A stretch of DNA of 64,000 nt. It comes from Lysobacter sp. 5GHs7-4 (GTDB lineage: Bacteria > Pseudomonadota > Gammaproteobacteria > Xanthomonadales > Xanthomonadaceae). The position numbers were made by a program, and so were the translations under genes. The stretch covers positions 1,010,001-1,074,000 of the forward strand of contig NZ_CP089924.1 in NCBI RefSeq assembly GCF_021284765.1. Direction: 5' to 3'. This document shows positions 13,670 to 22,897 of this stretch, one piece after another. Positions within the stretch are counted from its first letter, which is position 1. Each line of letters opens with the position of its first letter. The notes beneath the pieces were generated by a model, which saw only the letters and a program-made list of their open reading frames with translations, searched no databases and had not been told where the DNA came from.

Positions 13670-15502
13670 TCACTGCGAGACCGCTGCCGCGGCGTCGGCG
13701 CGTTCCAGCGCGATCCAGGCATCGACGCGCTGCTCCAGCGCATCCAGCGGCAGGGCGCCGCCGCCCAGGACCTGGTCGTGGAAGGCGCGGATGTCGAAGC
13801 GTTCGCCCAGCGCGGTCTGCGCGCGCTCGCGCAGCTCGACGATCTTCAGCTCGCCGATCTTGTAAGCCAGCGCCTGGCCCGGGTTGGCGATGTAGCGGTC
13901 GACCTCGGCCTGGATGTTGGGCTCGTCCGAATCGGAATGCTCGCGGTACCAGCTGACCATCTGTTCGCGCGTCCAACGCTTGTGGTGCACGCCGGTGTCC
14001 AGCACCAGGCGGTTGGCGCGTACCAGCTCCTGCGCCAGGCGGCCGAAGTCGCTGTACGGATCCTGGTAGAAGCCCAGTTCCTTACCCAGACGTTCGGAGT
14101 ACAAACCCCAGCCTTCGATATAGGCGGTTTCGCCGATCAGGCGGCGGAACGGCGGCAGCTCGGGCAGGGCGCGGGTGATCGAGTTCTGCAGATGATGGCC
14201 GGGGATGCCCTCGTGGTAGGCAATGGCCTCGATCGGCATCAGCAGGCGCTCGGTGGGCGCACTGGTGTTGATCATGATCATGCCGGGGCGTGAGCCGTCC
14301 GGCGTGCCGGGCATGTAGCCGGCGGCGGACGCGGATTTTTCGCGGTAGGGCTCGATCGCACGTACCTCCACGCCGGTCTTGGGCAACAGACCGAACAGCT
14401 CCGGCAGGCGCGGTTCCATCTGGGTCACGTACTTGCGGTACAGCTCCAGAATCTGCTCGCGCGACTGCGCGTGCTGTTTGGGATCGGTGCGCACCGCCGC
14501 GCGCATCGCCTTCAGGTCGGCGTAGCCGAGCTTGCGCGCGATCTCGGTCTGGGTTTTCTCGATGCGCGCCACCTCGGACAGGCCGAGCTGGTGGATCTGT
14601 TCGGCGCTCATCGAGGTCGAGGCCTGCTGGCGGATCTGGTAGGCGTAGAGCGCCTCGCCATTGGGCAGCGACCACAGCCCCGGGGTTTCGCGGCCTTTGG
14701 GCGCGTAGTCCTGGGACACGAAGCGCGACAGCTCGCGGTAGGCCGGACGCACCTGTTCGTCGACCGCGGCGATCACCGCCTTGCGGATGCGCTCGCGCTC
14801 GGCGGCCGGGACGCTGTCGGGGAACTTCAGCAGCGGTGCGGCGAACACGTTGTCGGCGCCGGCCGGCTCGGCGATGCCGTCGCACTGGGTTACCACCTTC
14901 TCCAGCAGATAGCGCGGCGGCATCAGGCCGTCCTTCGCGCCCTGGCGCGCGCGCTGCGTAACCTGCTCCAGCAGCTTGGGCATGGCGCGCAGGCGCACCA
15001 CGTATTCGTCGTACTGCTTGACGTCGTTGAACGGGAAGGCGCTGGCGACGATGGGCAGCAGCAGGTGGATGCCGTTCATCTGGTCCAGCGGCATCTCGTG
15101 CAGCTTCAGGCGGTAGAACTCGCGATCGCTTTCCAGGCGCCGGATCATCAGCTGCAGGTTGAGGCGGTCGGCGTCGGCCAGGCCGTCCGCATCGATCGCG
15201 CGGAAGCGCTTCAGCAGCGCTTCGATGTCGCGCGTCTGCTTGTCGACCGCGGCCAGCGAAAAATCGCTCCAACCGGCGTTGTAGCGGTAGTCGCCGAAGA
15301 AGCTGGCCTGCTCCGGCGCCTCGCGCAGGAAGGTCTGCCATTGCTCGTCGAGCAGCGCGTTGAGCGTGCGCGTGCGCGCGGCGACGTCGTTGCTGGCGGC
15401 ATGGGCCGCGACCGCGGGCGTGGCCGGTGCGGCATGGACGCCGCCGAGGGCCAGCGTCAGCGCGATCGCCAGGGCGTGCAGGCAGGTGGTGCGTGGGGAC
15501 AT
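13670..15502 (-). CDS. DUF885 family secreted metallopeptidase-like protein
   Basis: A 610-aa protein with a Sec signal peptide (MSPRTTCLHALAIALTLALGGVHA) and the DUF885 domain over nearly all of its length. The zinc-ligand motif HEGIPGHHLQ is intact, and the domain ends in the MVSWYREHSDSDEPNIQAEVDRY segment common in this family. Peptidase activity is expected from the motif but unproven for most members. It sits between the ABC permeases and the two-component genes on the same strand, so it may belong to the same regulon. Confidence 0.88.
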   Translation of the reverse strand: MSPRTTCLHALAIALTLALGGVHAAPATPAVAAHAASNDVAARTRTLNALLDEQWQTFLREAPEQASFFGDYRYNAGWSDFSLAAVDKQTRDIEALLKRFRAIDADGLADADRLNLQLMIRRLESDREFYRLKLHEMPLDQMNGIHLLLPIVASAFPFNDVKQYDEYVVRLRAMPKLLEQVTQRARQGAKDGLMPPRYLLEKVVTQCDGIAEPAGADNVFAAPLLKFPDSVPAAERERIRKAVIAAVDEQVRPAYRELSRFVSQDYAPKGRETPGLWSLPNGEALYAYQIRQQASTSMSAEQIHQLGLSEVARIEKTQTEIARKLGYADLKAMRAAVRTDPKQHAQSREQILELYRKYVTQMEPRLPELFGLLPKTGVEVRAIEPYREKSASAAGYMPGTPDGSRPGMIMINTSAPTERLLMPIEAIAYHEGIPGHHLQNSITRALPELPPFRRLIGETAYIEGWGLYSERLGKELGFYQDPYSDFGRLAQELVRANRLVLDTGVHHKRWTREQMVSWYREHSDSDEPNIQAEVDRYIANPGQALAYKIGELKIVELRERAQTALGERFDIRAFHDQVLGGGALPLDALEQRVDAWIALERADAAAAVSQ

Positions 15503-15542
15503 GTGGGGAGCTCCGTGCCGAGTGTGGGGACGACCCGGTCCG

Positions 15543-15570
15543 GGCCCGTCCAGCGCGGAGGCTGGACGGG
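15543..15570 (-). terminator. Strong hairpin after the ABC operon
   Basis: GCCCGTCCAGC and GCTGGACGGGC form a perfect 11-bp stem with a 6-base loop in the 183-bp gap between the second permease and the DUF885 gene. No U-tract follows on the minus strand, so it may attenuate transcription or protect mRNA ends instead of fully terminating. Confidence 0.45.
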
Positions 15571-15685
15571 CTTGCGGACCGACTCGGAGAGACTAGCGGG
15601 CGCGCCGTGCGCGTTCCCGGAACTGCGCCACGCGTTGTTCGACGCGCGGCGTTTTGACGGTTCTGAGCGAACCGGTCGGATCGGC

Positions 15686-16918
15686 TCAGATGGAACGCGT
15701 CGCCACCGCCGGCGGCACCGCCGCGGCGCGGCGCGCCGGACCGAACACGGCGGCCTGGCCCAGCAGCCACAGCGCCAGCGCTCCCAGCGGCAGGTAGATC
15801 GCCGGCAAACGCGGCAGTTCGTAATGGCTCATCAGCACCATGTTGATGCCGTAAGCCAGCGCCATGCCGATCGCGATGCCGAGCGTGGCCAGCAGGAAGT
15901 TCTCGGTCTGGAAGTAGCGCAGCACCTGGCCGCGGGTCGCGCCCAGCGCACGGCGCACGCCGATCTGCTTGGTCCGCTGCTGCACCCAGAAGCTGGCCAG
16001 GCCGACGATGCCCAGCGCGGTCACCACCAGCAGCGCCACGCACACCGCGACCAGCAGCCAGGCCATGGAACGGTCCTGCTGATAGAACTCGTCGCGCATC
16101 TGCTCCAGGGTCTTGGTCTCGTCCTGCAGGATGATGCGGGTCGGGCCGTTCTTCTCCAGTGCCGCGATCGCCGCCTTCATGGTTTCGTCGCGGCGGCTGG
16201 GATCGACGCGCAGCAGGTAGTTGCCGCCGACCTCGTAGGTCACCCGGATCGGGAACAGCATCGAGTACTCGTACTCGGCGGCGCCGCCGCGATTGTTCGG
16301 CCGCGCCAGGTGGTCGACCACGCCGACGATGCGGATCGGCTTGTCGCCCCAGCTGTAGAAGCTCTTGCCCACCGCGTTCTCGCCCGGGAACAGCTTGTCG
16401 GCGACGGCCTTGGTGACGATGGCCGCCGGCACGCCGGTGTCGTCGGGCAGCTTGTCCAGATCCTCGTAGTTGAGGAACTCGTCGCTGTTGAAGCCGCGGC
16501 CGGCGATCAGGTTCAAGCCCAGCGTGCTGACCAGCTGCTCATCGCCGAAGTACGTAGTGGCGCTGAGGTTGGGGAAGGGCTGGTCCTGCTTGAGGTTCAC
16601 GCCGCTGTTCCACGACGAATCGCCGAAGGTGACCTGGTTGGTGACCGTGGCGGCCTTGACGCCGGGCAGCCCGCGCAACGCGGCCAGGTCGGACTGGGTG
16701 ACGGCGCGCGCGTCTTTGTTGTTGTTGATGCCGGTCAGCTGCACCCGCACGATTTCTTTCTCGGCCAGGCCGCTGGTACGGTCCATCAGTTCCAGGCGGT
16801 TGCTGATCAGGAACACCGCATTGCAGATGATGGCGCAGCTCAGCGCGATCTCGAACACGATCAGCGCGGCGGCGGTCTTGTGGCGACGCAGGGTCGTCAG
16901 GATGGGGCGGATGTCCAT
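15686..16918 (-). CDS. MacB-like ABC transporter permease (second)
   Basis: A 410-aa permease of the MacB/FtsX type: an N-terminal helix (ALIVFEIALSCAIICNAVFLI), a large periplasmic MacB_PCD domain, then three C-terminal helices with the FtsX signature (KQIGVRRALGATRGQVLRYF). I place the start at ATG 16918; the open frame continues upstream only as a shadow of the first permease. The gap to that gene is 8 bp. Two different permeases in one operon suggest a heterodimeric pump. Confidence 0.92.
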   Translation of the reverse strand: MDIRPILTTLRRHKTAAALIVFEIALSCAIICNAVFLISNRLELMDRTSGLAEKEIVRVQLTGINNNKDARAVTQSDLAALRGLPGVKAATVTNQVTFGDSSWNSGVNLKQDQPFPNLSATTYFGDEQLVSTLGLNLIAGRGFNSDEFLNYEDLDKLPDDTGVPAAIVTKAVADKLFPGENAVGKSFYSWGDKPIRIVGVVDHLARPNNRGGAAEYEYSMLFPIRVTYEVGGNYLLRVDPSRRDETMKAAIAALEKNGPTRIILQDETKTLEQMRDEFYQQDRSMAWLLVAVCVALLVVTALGIVGLASFWVQQRTKQIGVRRALGATRGQVLRYFQTENFLLATLGIAIGMALAYGINMVLMSHYELPRLPAIYLPLGALALWLLGQAAVFGPARRAAAVPPAVATRSI

Positions 16919-16926
16919 GGTGGGCC

Positions 16927-18255
16927 TCACTGGCTCTTGAGCTGGATGGCCGGGGTCACCTGGCAGGCATGCCAGGCCGGCAACAGGCCGGCCAGCACGC
17001 TGGCGACGACCGCGATCACGAAGGTGGCGATGAGCATGGTCGGGTCCAGGTGCGCGAGCTCGGCATAGCTGGCCGGTTGCTGGCGCACCGCCCACAGCCC
17101 CAGCATCGCCAGGCCCAGGCCGATCGCGCCGCCGACCAGGCCGACGGTGCCGGCTTCGACCAGGCATTGGGCGAAGATCGCGCGGCGGGAGGCGCCGAGC
17201 GCGCGGCGTACGCCGATCTCGCTGGCGCGGCGCAGGAACTTGGCCAGCAGCAGGCCGACCGTGTTGAGCAGGCACACCAGCAGGAAGCCGAACGCCAGCC
17301 AGGTCTGCAGGCGCACGTCGGAGGGCACGACCTTGTTGTGGTCCAGCCAATCCATGACGTTGTACAGGCGCACGTTGGTCGGGCGCTCGAAGCGGCCGGC
17401 GCTGCGCTGTTCGTCGGAGTAGTTGCCCAGGTAGGCCAGATAGTCCTTGGCCTGGTCGGCCGACTTCAGCTCCACCCAGTACTGCAGCCACGCGCAAGGC
17501 GCGTTGAGGGCGTGCGAGCCCTCCTCGTCGTCGGTGCGGTTCTCGCCCCAGCAGTTCATGTCGCCGTTGTTGCCCATGCGCAGGGCCAGCGAGGTCGAGA
17601 ACGGGATGAACACCTGCTCGCCCTGGCCGAAGCGCTCGTTGCTGAGGTCGTAGAAGCGCGGTGCCGGACGCCAGCTGTCGATCACGCCGACCACGCGGAA
17701 CTCCGACTCGTTGATCCGGATCGGCTTGCCGACGGCGGAACCGGTCCCGTACAGCTTCTCGCTGAGGTCCTTGCTGATCACCGCCACGCGCGCGCGGCTT
17801 TCGTCGTCGCTGGCCTTCCAGCCGCCGCCTTGCAGGAACGGCACGTCGAACATCGCGAACAGGTCGGCGGAGGTGAAGCGGCCCTGGGTGATGAACGGGG
17901 TCAGGCCCTGGCGGTCGGGTTCGATGTTGGCCGAGCCGGCGGTCATCACCGCCTGGCGCAGGCCGCGCTTGGCGCGCAGCAGGGCTTCGGAATCGAAGCG
18001 CGTCATCTGGAACGAGGGTTCCTCGCCCGGGGTGTAGCCGTCCTTGGTGCGCGGATCCATCTGCACGTAGAACAGGCGGTCGCTCTTGGCCGGGATCGGG
18101 TCGCCGGAAAGCACGTAGAACACGGTCAGCGTGGTCATGCTGGCGCCGATGCCCAGCGCGATGGCGAGCACCATCAGCGCGGTCAGCATCTTGTTGCGGC
18201 GGAAGCTGCGCAACGCCAGATCGAAGTAGTAGCCGAACATGGAGTTAGCGATCAT
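16927..18255 (-). CDS. MacB-like ABC transporter permease (first)
   Basis: A 442-aa permease with the same plan: N-terminal helix (MLTALMVLAIALGIGASMTTLTVFYVLSG), periplasmic domain with several Cys (MNCWGENR, NAPCAWLQYW), and the C-terminal FtsX block (EIGVRRALGASRRAIFAQCLVEAG). GAGGA lies 8 bases before the ATG at 18255. It is 10 bp from the ATPase gene, so the two are translationally linked. Confidence 0.92.
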   Translation of the reverse strand: MIANSMFGYYFDLALRSFRRNKMLTALMVLAIALGIGASMTTLTVFYVLSGDPIPAKSDRLFYVQMDPRTKDGYTPGEEPSFQMTRFDSEALLRAKRGLRQAVMTAGSANIEPDRQGLTPFITQGRFTSADLFAMFDVPFLQGGGWKASDDESRARVAVISKDLSEKLYGTGSAVGKPIRINESEFRVVGVIDSWRPAPRFYDLSNERFGQGEQVFIPFSTSLALRMGNNGDMNCWGENRTDDEEGSHALNAPCAWLQYWVELKSADQAKDYLAYLGNYSDEQRSAGRFERPTNVRLYNVMDWLDHNKVVPSDVRLQTWLAFGFLLVCLLNTVGLLLAKFLRRASEIGVRRALGASRRAIFAQCLVEAGTVGLVGGAIGLGLAMLGLWAVRQQPASYAELAHLDPTMLIATFVIAVVASVLAGLLPAWHACQVTPAIQLKSQ

Positions 18256-18265
18256 CGCGGCGTCC

Positions 18266-18991
<726 letters not shown>

Positions 18992-19025
18992 GACGGTGTG
19001 TCCTGAGTGAAGAAGTGGAATGGAA

Positions 19026-19265
19026 TCAGCGGACGCGGAACGCGGTCTGCGTGGCGTTGCGCGAGTAGCCGTTGCGGCGCCAGGCGTGGGCGGGCGCTTC
19101 GACGTTGGCGCTGGGCTGGGCCTGGGCGCGCGCGGCGTCGAAGTCGAACAGCTCGCTCAGGCGCAGCGGCATCGCGCCGGCCAGGTCGTCGCTGGTCCAA
19201 TGCAGATCGAACGGGTAGGCGTGGTTCTGGGTCGACGGGAACTGGTTGGAAGCTTTCATGATCAT
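19026..19265 (-). CDS. Small unknown protein in the export operon (79 aa)
   Basis: A 79-aa open frame whose ATG overlaps the TGA stop of the adaptor gene (ATGA), so it should be translationally coupled to it; an alternative ATG lies two codons in. Codon third positions are strongly G/C, as in the neighbours. It has no Cys, no signal peptide and no membrane segment. It contains PFDLHWTSDDLAGAMPLRLSELFDF and a basic C-terminus (AWRRNGYSRNATQTAFRVR). I do not recognise the family. Its place between adaptor and ATPase suggests an accessory factor or a peptide substrate. Confidence 0.65.
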   Translation of the reverse strand: MIMKASNQFPSTQNHAYPFDLHWTSDDLAGAMPLRLSELFDFDAARAQAQPSANVEAPAHAWRRNGYSRNATQTAFRVR

Positions 19266-20548
19266 TCTCCAGAGAGACGGACGGTTTCTGCGTTATCGAA
19301 CTGGTCGCTGCCGGACACCACCACGCGTTCGCCGGGCTGCACGCCCGATACGATTTCGACCGCGCTGAGGCTGCTGGCGCCGGCCTGGATCGGACGGCGC
19401 ACCGCACGGCTGCCGTCGACCACGTAGGCGAACTGGCCACCGGCCTGTTCGAGGAAGGGGCCGCGCTCGACCATCAGCACGTTGCGGCGGGTGTCGAGCA
19501 CGATGCGGGCGGACAGGCGCTGGTTCTGGCGCAGGCTCGGCGGCTGCTTGCCGGTGAAGCGCAGGCGGCTGGTGACTTCGCCGTTCACCACTTCCGGCGA
19601 CACCGCCGAGACCTGCGCGGCGTAGGGCTCGCCGGCGCCGCTGGTGATCTGCGCCGGCATGCCGATGCCCAGGTCGCGGGCGAAGCTTTCCGGCACCTTG
19701 ATCTCGACTTCGAACACGGCCAGATCGACCACGCTCAGCACCGCCGCATTGGCCGCGACGTTGGCGCGCTGCGCGATCTGCACCTGGCCGACCTGGCCGT
19801 CGAACGGCGCGCGCAGGGTCAGCGCATCGACCTGGCGCTGGGTCTCGACCACGATCGCGCGCTGACGATCGGCGAGCAGGCGCTTGTTGCGCGTGTCCAG
19901 GCCGGCGCCCTGGCCCTGCAGGCCGGCGTCCTGACGCGCGTGCGCCAGGCCGATGTCGGCCTTCTTTAGTTCGTCCTGCGCGCGTGCCACATCGACCTGT
20001 GCCACCGCGCCGCCTTCGAAGCCGCGCTGCTGGCGTTCCAGGTCGCGGATGGCGGCGACGCGTTCTATCTCGGCCTGGTCCAGCGCCTTGCGCGCATTGG
20101 AACGCGCCAGCTGCGCATCCAGATCGGAGCGGCTGGCCTCGGCTTCCAGGCTGGCCAGCGTGGCCTGCTCCTGCGCCAGCTTGCTGCGCAGTTCCGGGCT
20201 GTCGATCTCGGCCAGTGCCTGGCCCTGCTTGACCACGTCGCCGGCGACGACCTTCAGCGTGACCGTGCCCGCGGCGATCGCGTACAGGGTCGGGCTGTTG
20301 GCGGCGATCACGCGGCCGTCGGCGGCGATGTCGCGCACCAGATCGCCGCGCTTCACTTCGGAGATGCGAACGCGCGAGGCGTCGACCGAACGGCCGCCGG
20401 CGCTCCAGCCCGACAGCAACCAGGCGGCGAGGGCGAGGGTGCCCACGCCGGCCGCGCCGGCCAACAGCCAGGGACGGCGGCGCTGCGTCGCGCGGGGGGA
20501 GGTGGCGGCGACGGGGCGGTCCTGGGCGGCGGTATCGCGGATGCTCAT
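19262..20548 (-). CDS. MacA/HlyD-type periplasmic adaptor
   Basis: A 428-aa membrane-fusion protein: a cytosolic N-terminus, one membrane anchor (PWLLAGAAGVGTLALAAWLLSGW), split lipoyl halves (AGTVTLKVVAGDVVKQGQALAEID and LRAPFDGQVGQVQIAQRANV) around a long coiled-coil hairpin, and a beta-barrel C-terminus (VLMVERGPFLEQAGGQFAYVV). I chose ATG 20548 over an upstream frame that runs through the sigma-54 promoter. First gene of the operon; it would join the ABC pump to an outer-membrane TolC channel encoded elsewhere. Confidence 0.92.
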   Translation of the reverse strand: MSIRDTAAQDRPVAATSPRATQRRRPWLLAGAAGVGTLALAAWLLSGWSAGGRSVDASRVRISEVKRGDLVRDIAADGRVIAANSPTLYAIAAGTVTLKVVAGDVVKQGQALAEIDSPELRSKLAQEQATLASLEAEASRSDLDAQLARSNARKALDQAEIERVAAIRDLERQQRGFEGGAVAQVDVARAQDELKKADIGLAHARQDAGLQGQGAGLDTRNKRLLADRQRAIVVETQRQVDALTLRAPFDGQVGQVQIAQRANVAANAAVLSVVDLAVFEVEIKVPESFARDLGIGMPAQITSGAGEPYAAQVSAVSPEVVNGEVTSRLRFTGKQPPSLRQNQRLSARIVLDTRRNVLMVERGPFLEQAGGQFAYVVDGSRAVRRPIQAGASSLSAVEIVSGVQPGERVVVSGSDQFDNAETVRLSGE

Positions 20549-20596
20549 GCGGCGTTCGGCTCGGCGGGTGGGCGTAGGGTCTTTGTTGTTAAGCAA

Positions 20597-20613
20597 TGCA
20601 CGAGTCGTGCCAA
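20597..20613 (-). promoter_or_regulatory. Sigma-54 (-24/-12) promoter of the export operon
   Basis: Read on the minus strand, TTGGCACGACTCGTGCA matches the sigma-54 consensus YTGGCACG-N4-TTGCW with one mismatch, and GG and GC are exactly 10 bp apart. It lies about 50 bp upstream of the adaptor ATG. Such promoters need an activated NtrC-type protein, and one is encoded downstream on the same strand. Confidence 0.8.
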
Positions 20614-20654
20614 CCGCAAGTGGTTGATTTGATTGGCGGACGCGCAGTGTCCGG

Positions 20655-20689
20655 GTGTCCGTCCGGACGGACACAACGTCCGCCGGACG
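20655..20689. promoter_or_regulatory. Palindromic upstream activator sites
   Basis: GTGTCCGTCCGGACGGACAC (20655-20674) is a perfect 20-bp palindrome, and CGTCCGCCGGACG (20677-20689) is a second 6-1-6 palindrome on the same GTCCG half-site; another TGTCCG lies just outside at 20649. They are about 45-80 bp upstream of the -24 element, the usual place for NtrC-family enhancer sites. They also lie 55-90 bp upstream of glmS on the other strand. Confidence 0.65.
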
Positions 20690-20744
20690 CCCGGGTCGCG
20701 CCGCGCCGTTAAACTAGGTGGACACCAGCAGGAGCATTCGCAGC

Positions 20745-22577
20745 ATGTGTGGAATCGTCGGCGCGATCGCGGATCGCGATGTGGTACCGGTCCTGATCGA
20801 AGGTCTTAAGCGGCTGGAATACCGCGGTTACGACTCCGCCGGCATCGCCGTGGTCGACGGCGCCGATGTGCGCCGCGTGCGCCGCACCGGACGCGTCGCC
20901 GAAATGGAAGGCGCGGCCCAATCCGAAGGCTTGCACGCGACGCTCGGCATCGGCCACACGCGCTGGGCCACGCACGGTGGCGTCACCGAGGCCAACGCGC
21001 ATCCGCACATCAGCTTCGGCGAACTGGCGGTGGTGCATAACGGCATCATCGAGAACCACGAGGAACAGCGCGAGCGCCTGCGCGCCGCCGGCTACGCCTT
21101 CGAGTCGCAGACCGACACCGAAGTCATCGCCCACCTCATTCATCACTATCAGTCGCAAGGCGCGGACCTGCTGGCCGCGGTGCAAAGCGCGGTGCGCGAG
21201 CTGATCGGCGCCTACGCGATCGCCGTGGTCAGCAAGCGCGAGCCCGGCCGCCTGGTCGCCGCGCGCATGGGCTGCCCGCTGCTGGTCGGTCTGGGCGAAG
21301 GCGAGAACTTCGTCGCCAGCGACGTCTCGGCGATCATCCAGGCCACCCGCAAGGTGATCTTCCTCGATGAGGGCGATACCGCCGACGTGCGCCGCGACGG
21401 CGTGAGCGTATACGACGAGCACAACCGCCCGATCGAGCGCGAGATCCACCTGTCGGATGTGTCGCTGGCCTCGCTGGAACTCGGCCCGTACCGCCACTTC
21501 ATGCAGAAGGAGATCCACGAGCAGCCGCGCGCGATCGCCGACACCATCGAAGCGGTGATGAACGACGGCGCGTTCTCGCCGGCGCTGTTCGGCCGCGATG
21601 CCGAGTCCGTGCTGCGCGATATCGAAGGCGTGCAGATCCTGGCCTGCGGCACCAGCTACTACGCCGGCCTGACCGCGCGTTACTGGATCGAAGCCATCGC
21701 CGGCCTGCCTTGCCAGGTCGAGGTCGCCAGCGAGTACCGTTATCGCAAAGCGGTCGCCAACCCCAAGCAGCTGATCGTGACGATCTCGCAGTCGGGCGAA
21801 ACCCTGGACACGATGGAGGCGCTGAAATACGCCAAGTCGCTGGGCCATGAGCGCACCCTGTCGATCTGCAACGTGCCCGAGAGCGCGATTCCGCGCGCCA
21901 GCAAACTGGTGTACTACACCCGCGCCGGCGCCGAGATCGGCGTCGCCTCGACCAAGGCCTTCACCACCCAACTGGTGGCGCTGTTCACCCTGACCGCGAC
22001 GCTGGCCAAGTTGCAGGGCCGTCTGGACGCCGCGCAGGAGGCCGGGTTCATCGAGGCGCTGCGCTACCTGCCCGGCAGCGTGCAGCACGCCCTGAATCTG
22101 GAGCCGCAGATCACCGCCTGGGCCGAACGCTTCGCGCCCAAGCAGCACGCGCTGTTCCTGGGCCGCGGCGTGCACTACCCGATCGCGCTGGAAGGCGCGC
22201 TCAAGCTCAAGGAAATCTCCTACATCCACGCCGAGGCCTACCCGGCCGGCGAACTCAAGCACGGCCCGCTGGCCCTGGTCGACGCCGCCATGCCGGTGGT
22301 GGTGATCGCACCCAAGGACGGGTTGCTGGAGAAGGTGAAGTCGAACATGCAGGAAGTGCGCGCGCGCGGCGGCGAACTGTTCGTGTTCACCGACGAGGAC
22401 AGCCAGTTCGGCGCCTCCGAAGGCGTGCACGTAATCCGCGCCCCCCGCAACGTCGGCGTGCTGTCGCCGGTGGTGCACGCGATCCCGGTGCAACTGCTGG
22501 CGTATCACGCCGCGTTGGCGCGCGGGACGGATGTGGACAAGCCGCGGAATTTGGCTAAGTCGGTGACGGTGGAATAG
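20745..22577 (+). CDS. glmS: Glucosamine-6-phosphate synthase (isomerising)
   Basis: A 610-aa amidotransferase that makes glucosamine-6-phosphate from fructose-6-phosphate and glutamine, the committed step to UDP-GlcNAc. Cys2 of [10 protein letters not shown] is the glutaminase nucleophile. Two SIS domains follow ([32 protein letters not shown]), and the C-terminus ends [11 protein letters not shown], as in most bacteria. I start at ATG 20745 because Cys2 must follow the initiator Met. The last codons form the left attachment site of a recombinase element; the protein stays full length. Confidence 0.98.
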   Translation: MCGIVGAIADRDVVPVLIEGLKRLEYRGYDSAGIAVVDGADVRRVRRTGRVAEMEGAAQSEGLHATLGIGHTRWATHGGVTEANAHPHISFGELAVVHNGIIENHEEQRERLRAAGYAFESQTDTEVIAHLIHHYQSQGADLLAAVQSAVRELIGAYAIAVVSKREPGRLVAARMGCPLLVGLGEGENFVASDVSAIIQATRKVIFLDEGDTADVRRDGVSVYDEHNRPIEREIHLSDVSLASLELGPYRHFMQKEIHEQPRAIADTIEAVMNDGAFSPALFGRDAESVLRDIEGVQILACGTSYYAGLTARYWIEAIAGLPCQVEVASEYRYRKAVANPKQLIVTISQSGETLDTMEALKYAKSLGHERTLSICNVPESAIPRASKLVYYTRAGAEIGVASTKAFTTQLVALFTLTATLAKLQGRLDAAQEAGFIEALRYLPGSVQHALNLEPQITAWAERFAPKQHALFLGRGVHYPIALEGALKLKEISYIHAEAYPAGELKHGPLALVDAAMPVVVIAPKDGLLEKVKSNMQEVRARGGELFVFTDEDSQFGASEGVHVIRAPRNVGVLSPVVHAIPVQLLAYHAALARGTDVDKPRNLAKSVTVE

Positions 22578-22591
22578 TTTCCAACGGGGGT
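22542..22591. mobile_element. attL of the glmS-integrated element
   Basis: The glmS 3' end supplies the left arm (22542-22562). The 8-bp spacer is GTGACGGT (22563-22570). The element-derived right arm is 22571-22591, ending GTTTCCAACGGGGGT. The 15-bp end is repeated in perfect inverse form at 30236-30250. The probable crossover is the AC at 22566-22567. Confidence 0.75.
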
Positions 22592-22612
22592 AGCCTGAGC
22601 TACACCGTAGTC

Positions 22613-22885
22613 GTGACCACCCCTCAGCTGTGGCAGCCCCGCCACACTGACGGGCACCGGGCGCTGGCGGAGCTGGTCCTGCGGCTGCGGGACCAGTCGG
22701 GCTTTGACTTCGCCCGGATCGCAGATGAATTGAACTGGTCAGGTCAGCTTAGCCCTCGGGGCAAGCCGTTCTACCCGGAGCTTGTGTACTCGATCTACCG
22801 CAAATGGACACGGAAGCAGTCCCGAGAATCGCAGGCGAGCGTGGTACGCCTAGCGGATGTTTCCTTACGACTGAACGCTCAGTAG
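22613..22885 (+). CDS. Small helical protein next to attL, possible DNA-binding or directionality factor
   Basis: A 90-aa basic protein starting at GTG, 22 bp inside the element. The segment LVLRLRDQSGFDFARIADELNWSGQLSPRGKPFYPELVYSIYRKW resembles the helix-turn-helix found in the recombinase domain of serine recombinases (a recogniser helix after a short SGQLSPRG turn), but there is no catalytic domain. A recombination directionality factor is possible from its position beside attL; this is inference. It converges with the Rep-like gene, with 12 bp between stops. Confidence 0.55.
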   Translation: MTTPQLWQPRHTDGHRALAELVLRLRDQSGFDFARIADELNWSGQLSPRGKPFYPELVYSIYRKWTRKQSRESQASVVRLADVSLRLNAQ

Positions 22886-22897
22886 CGATCCTGATCG

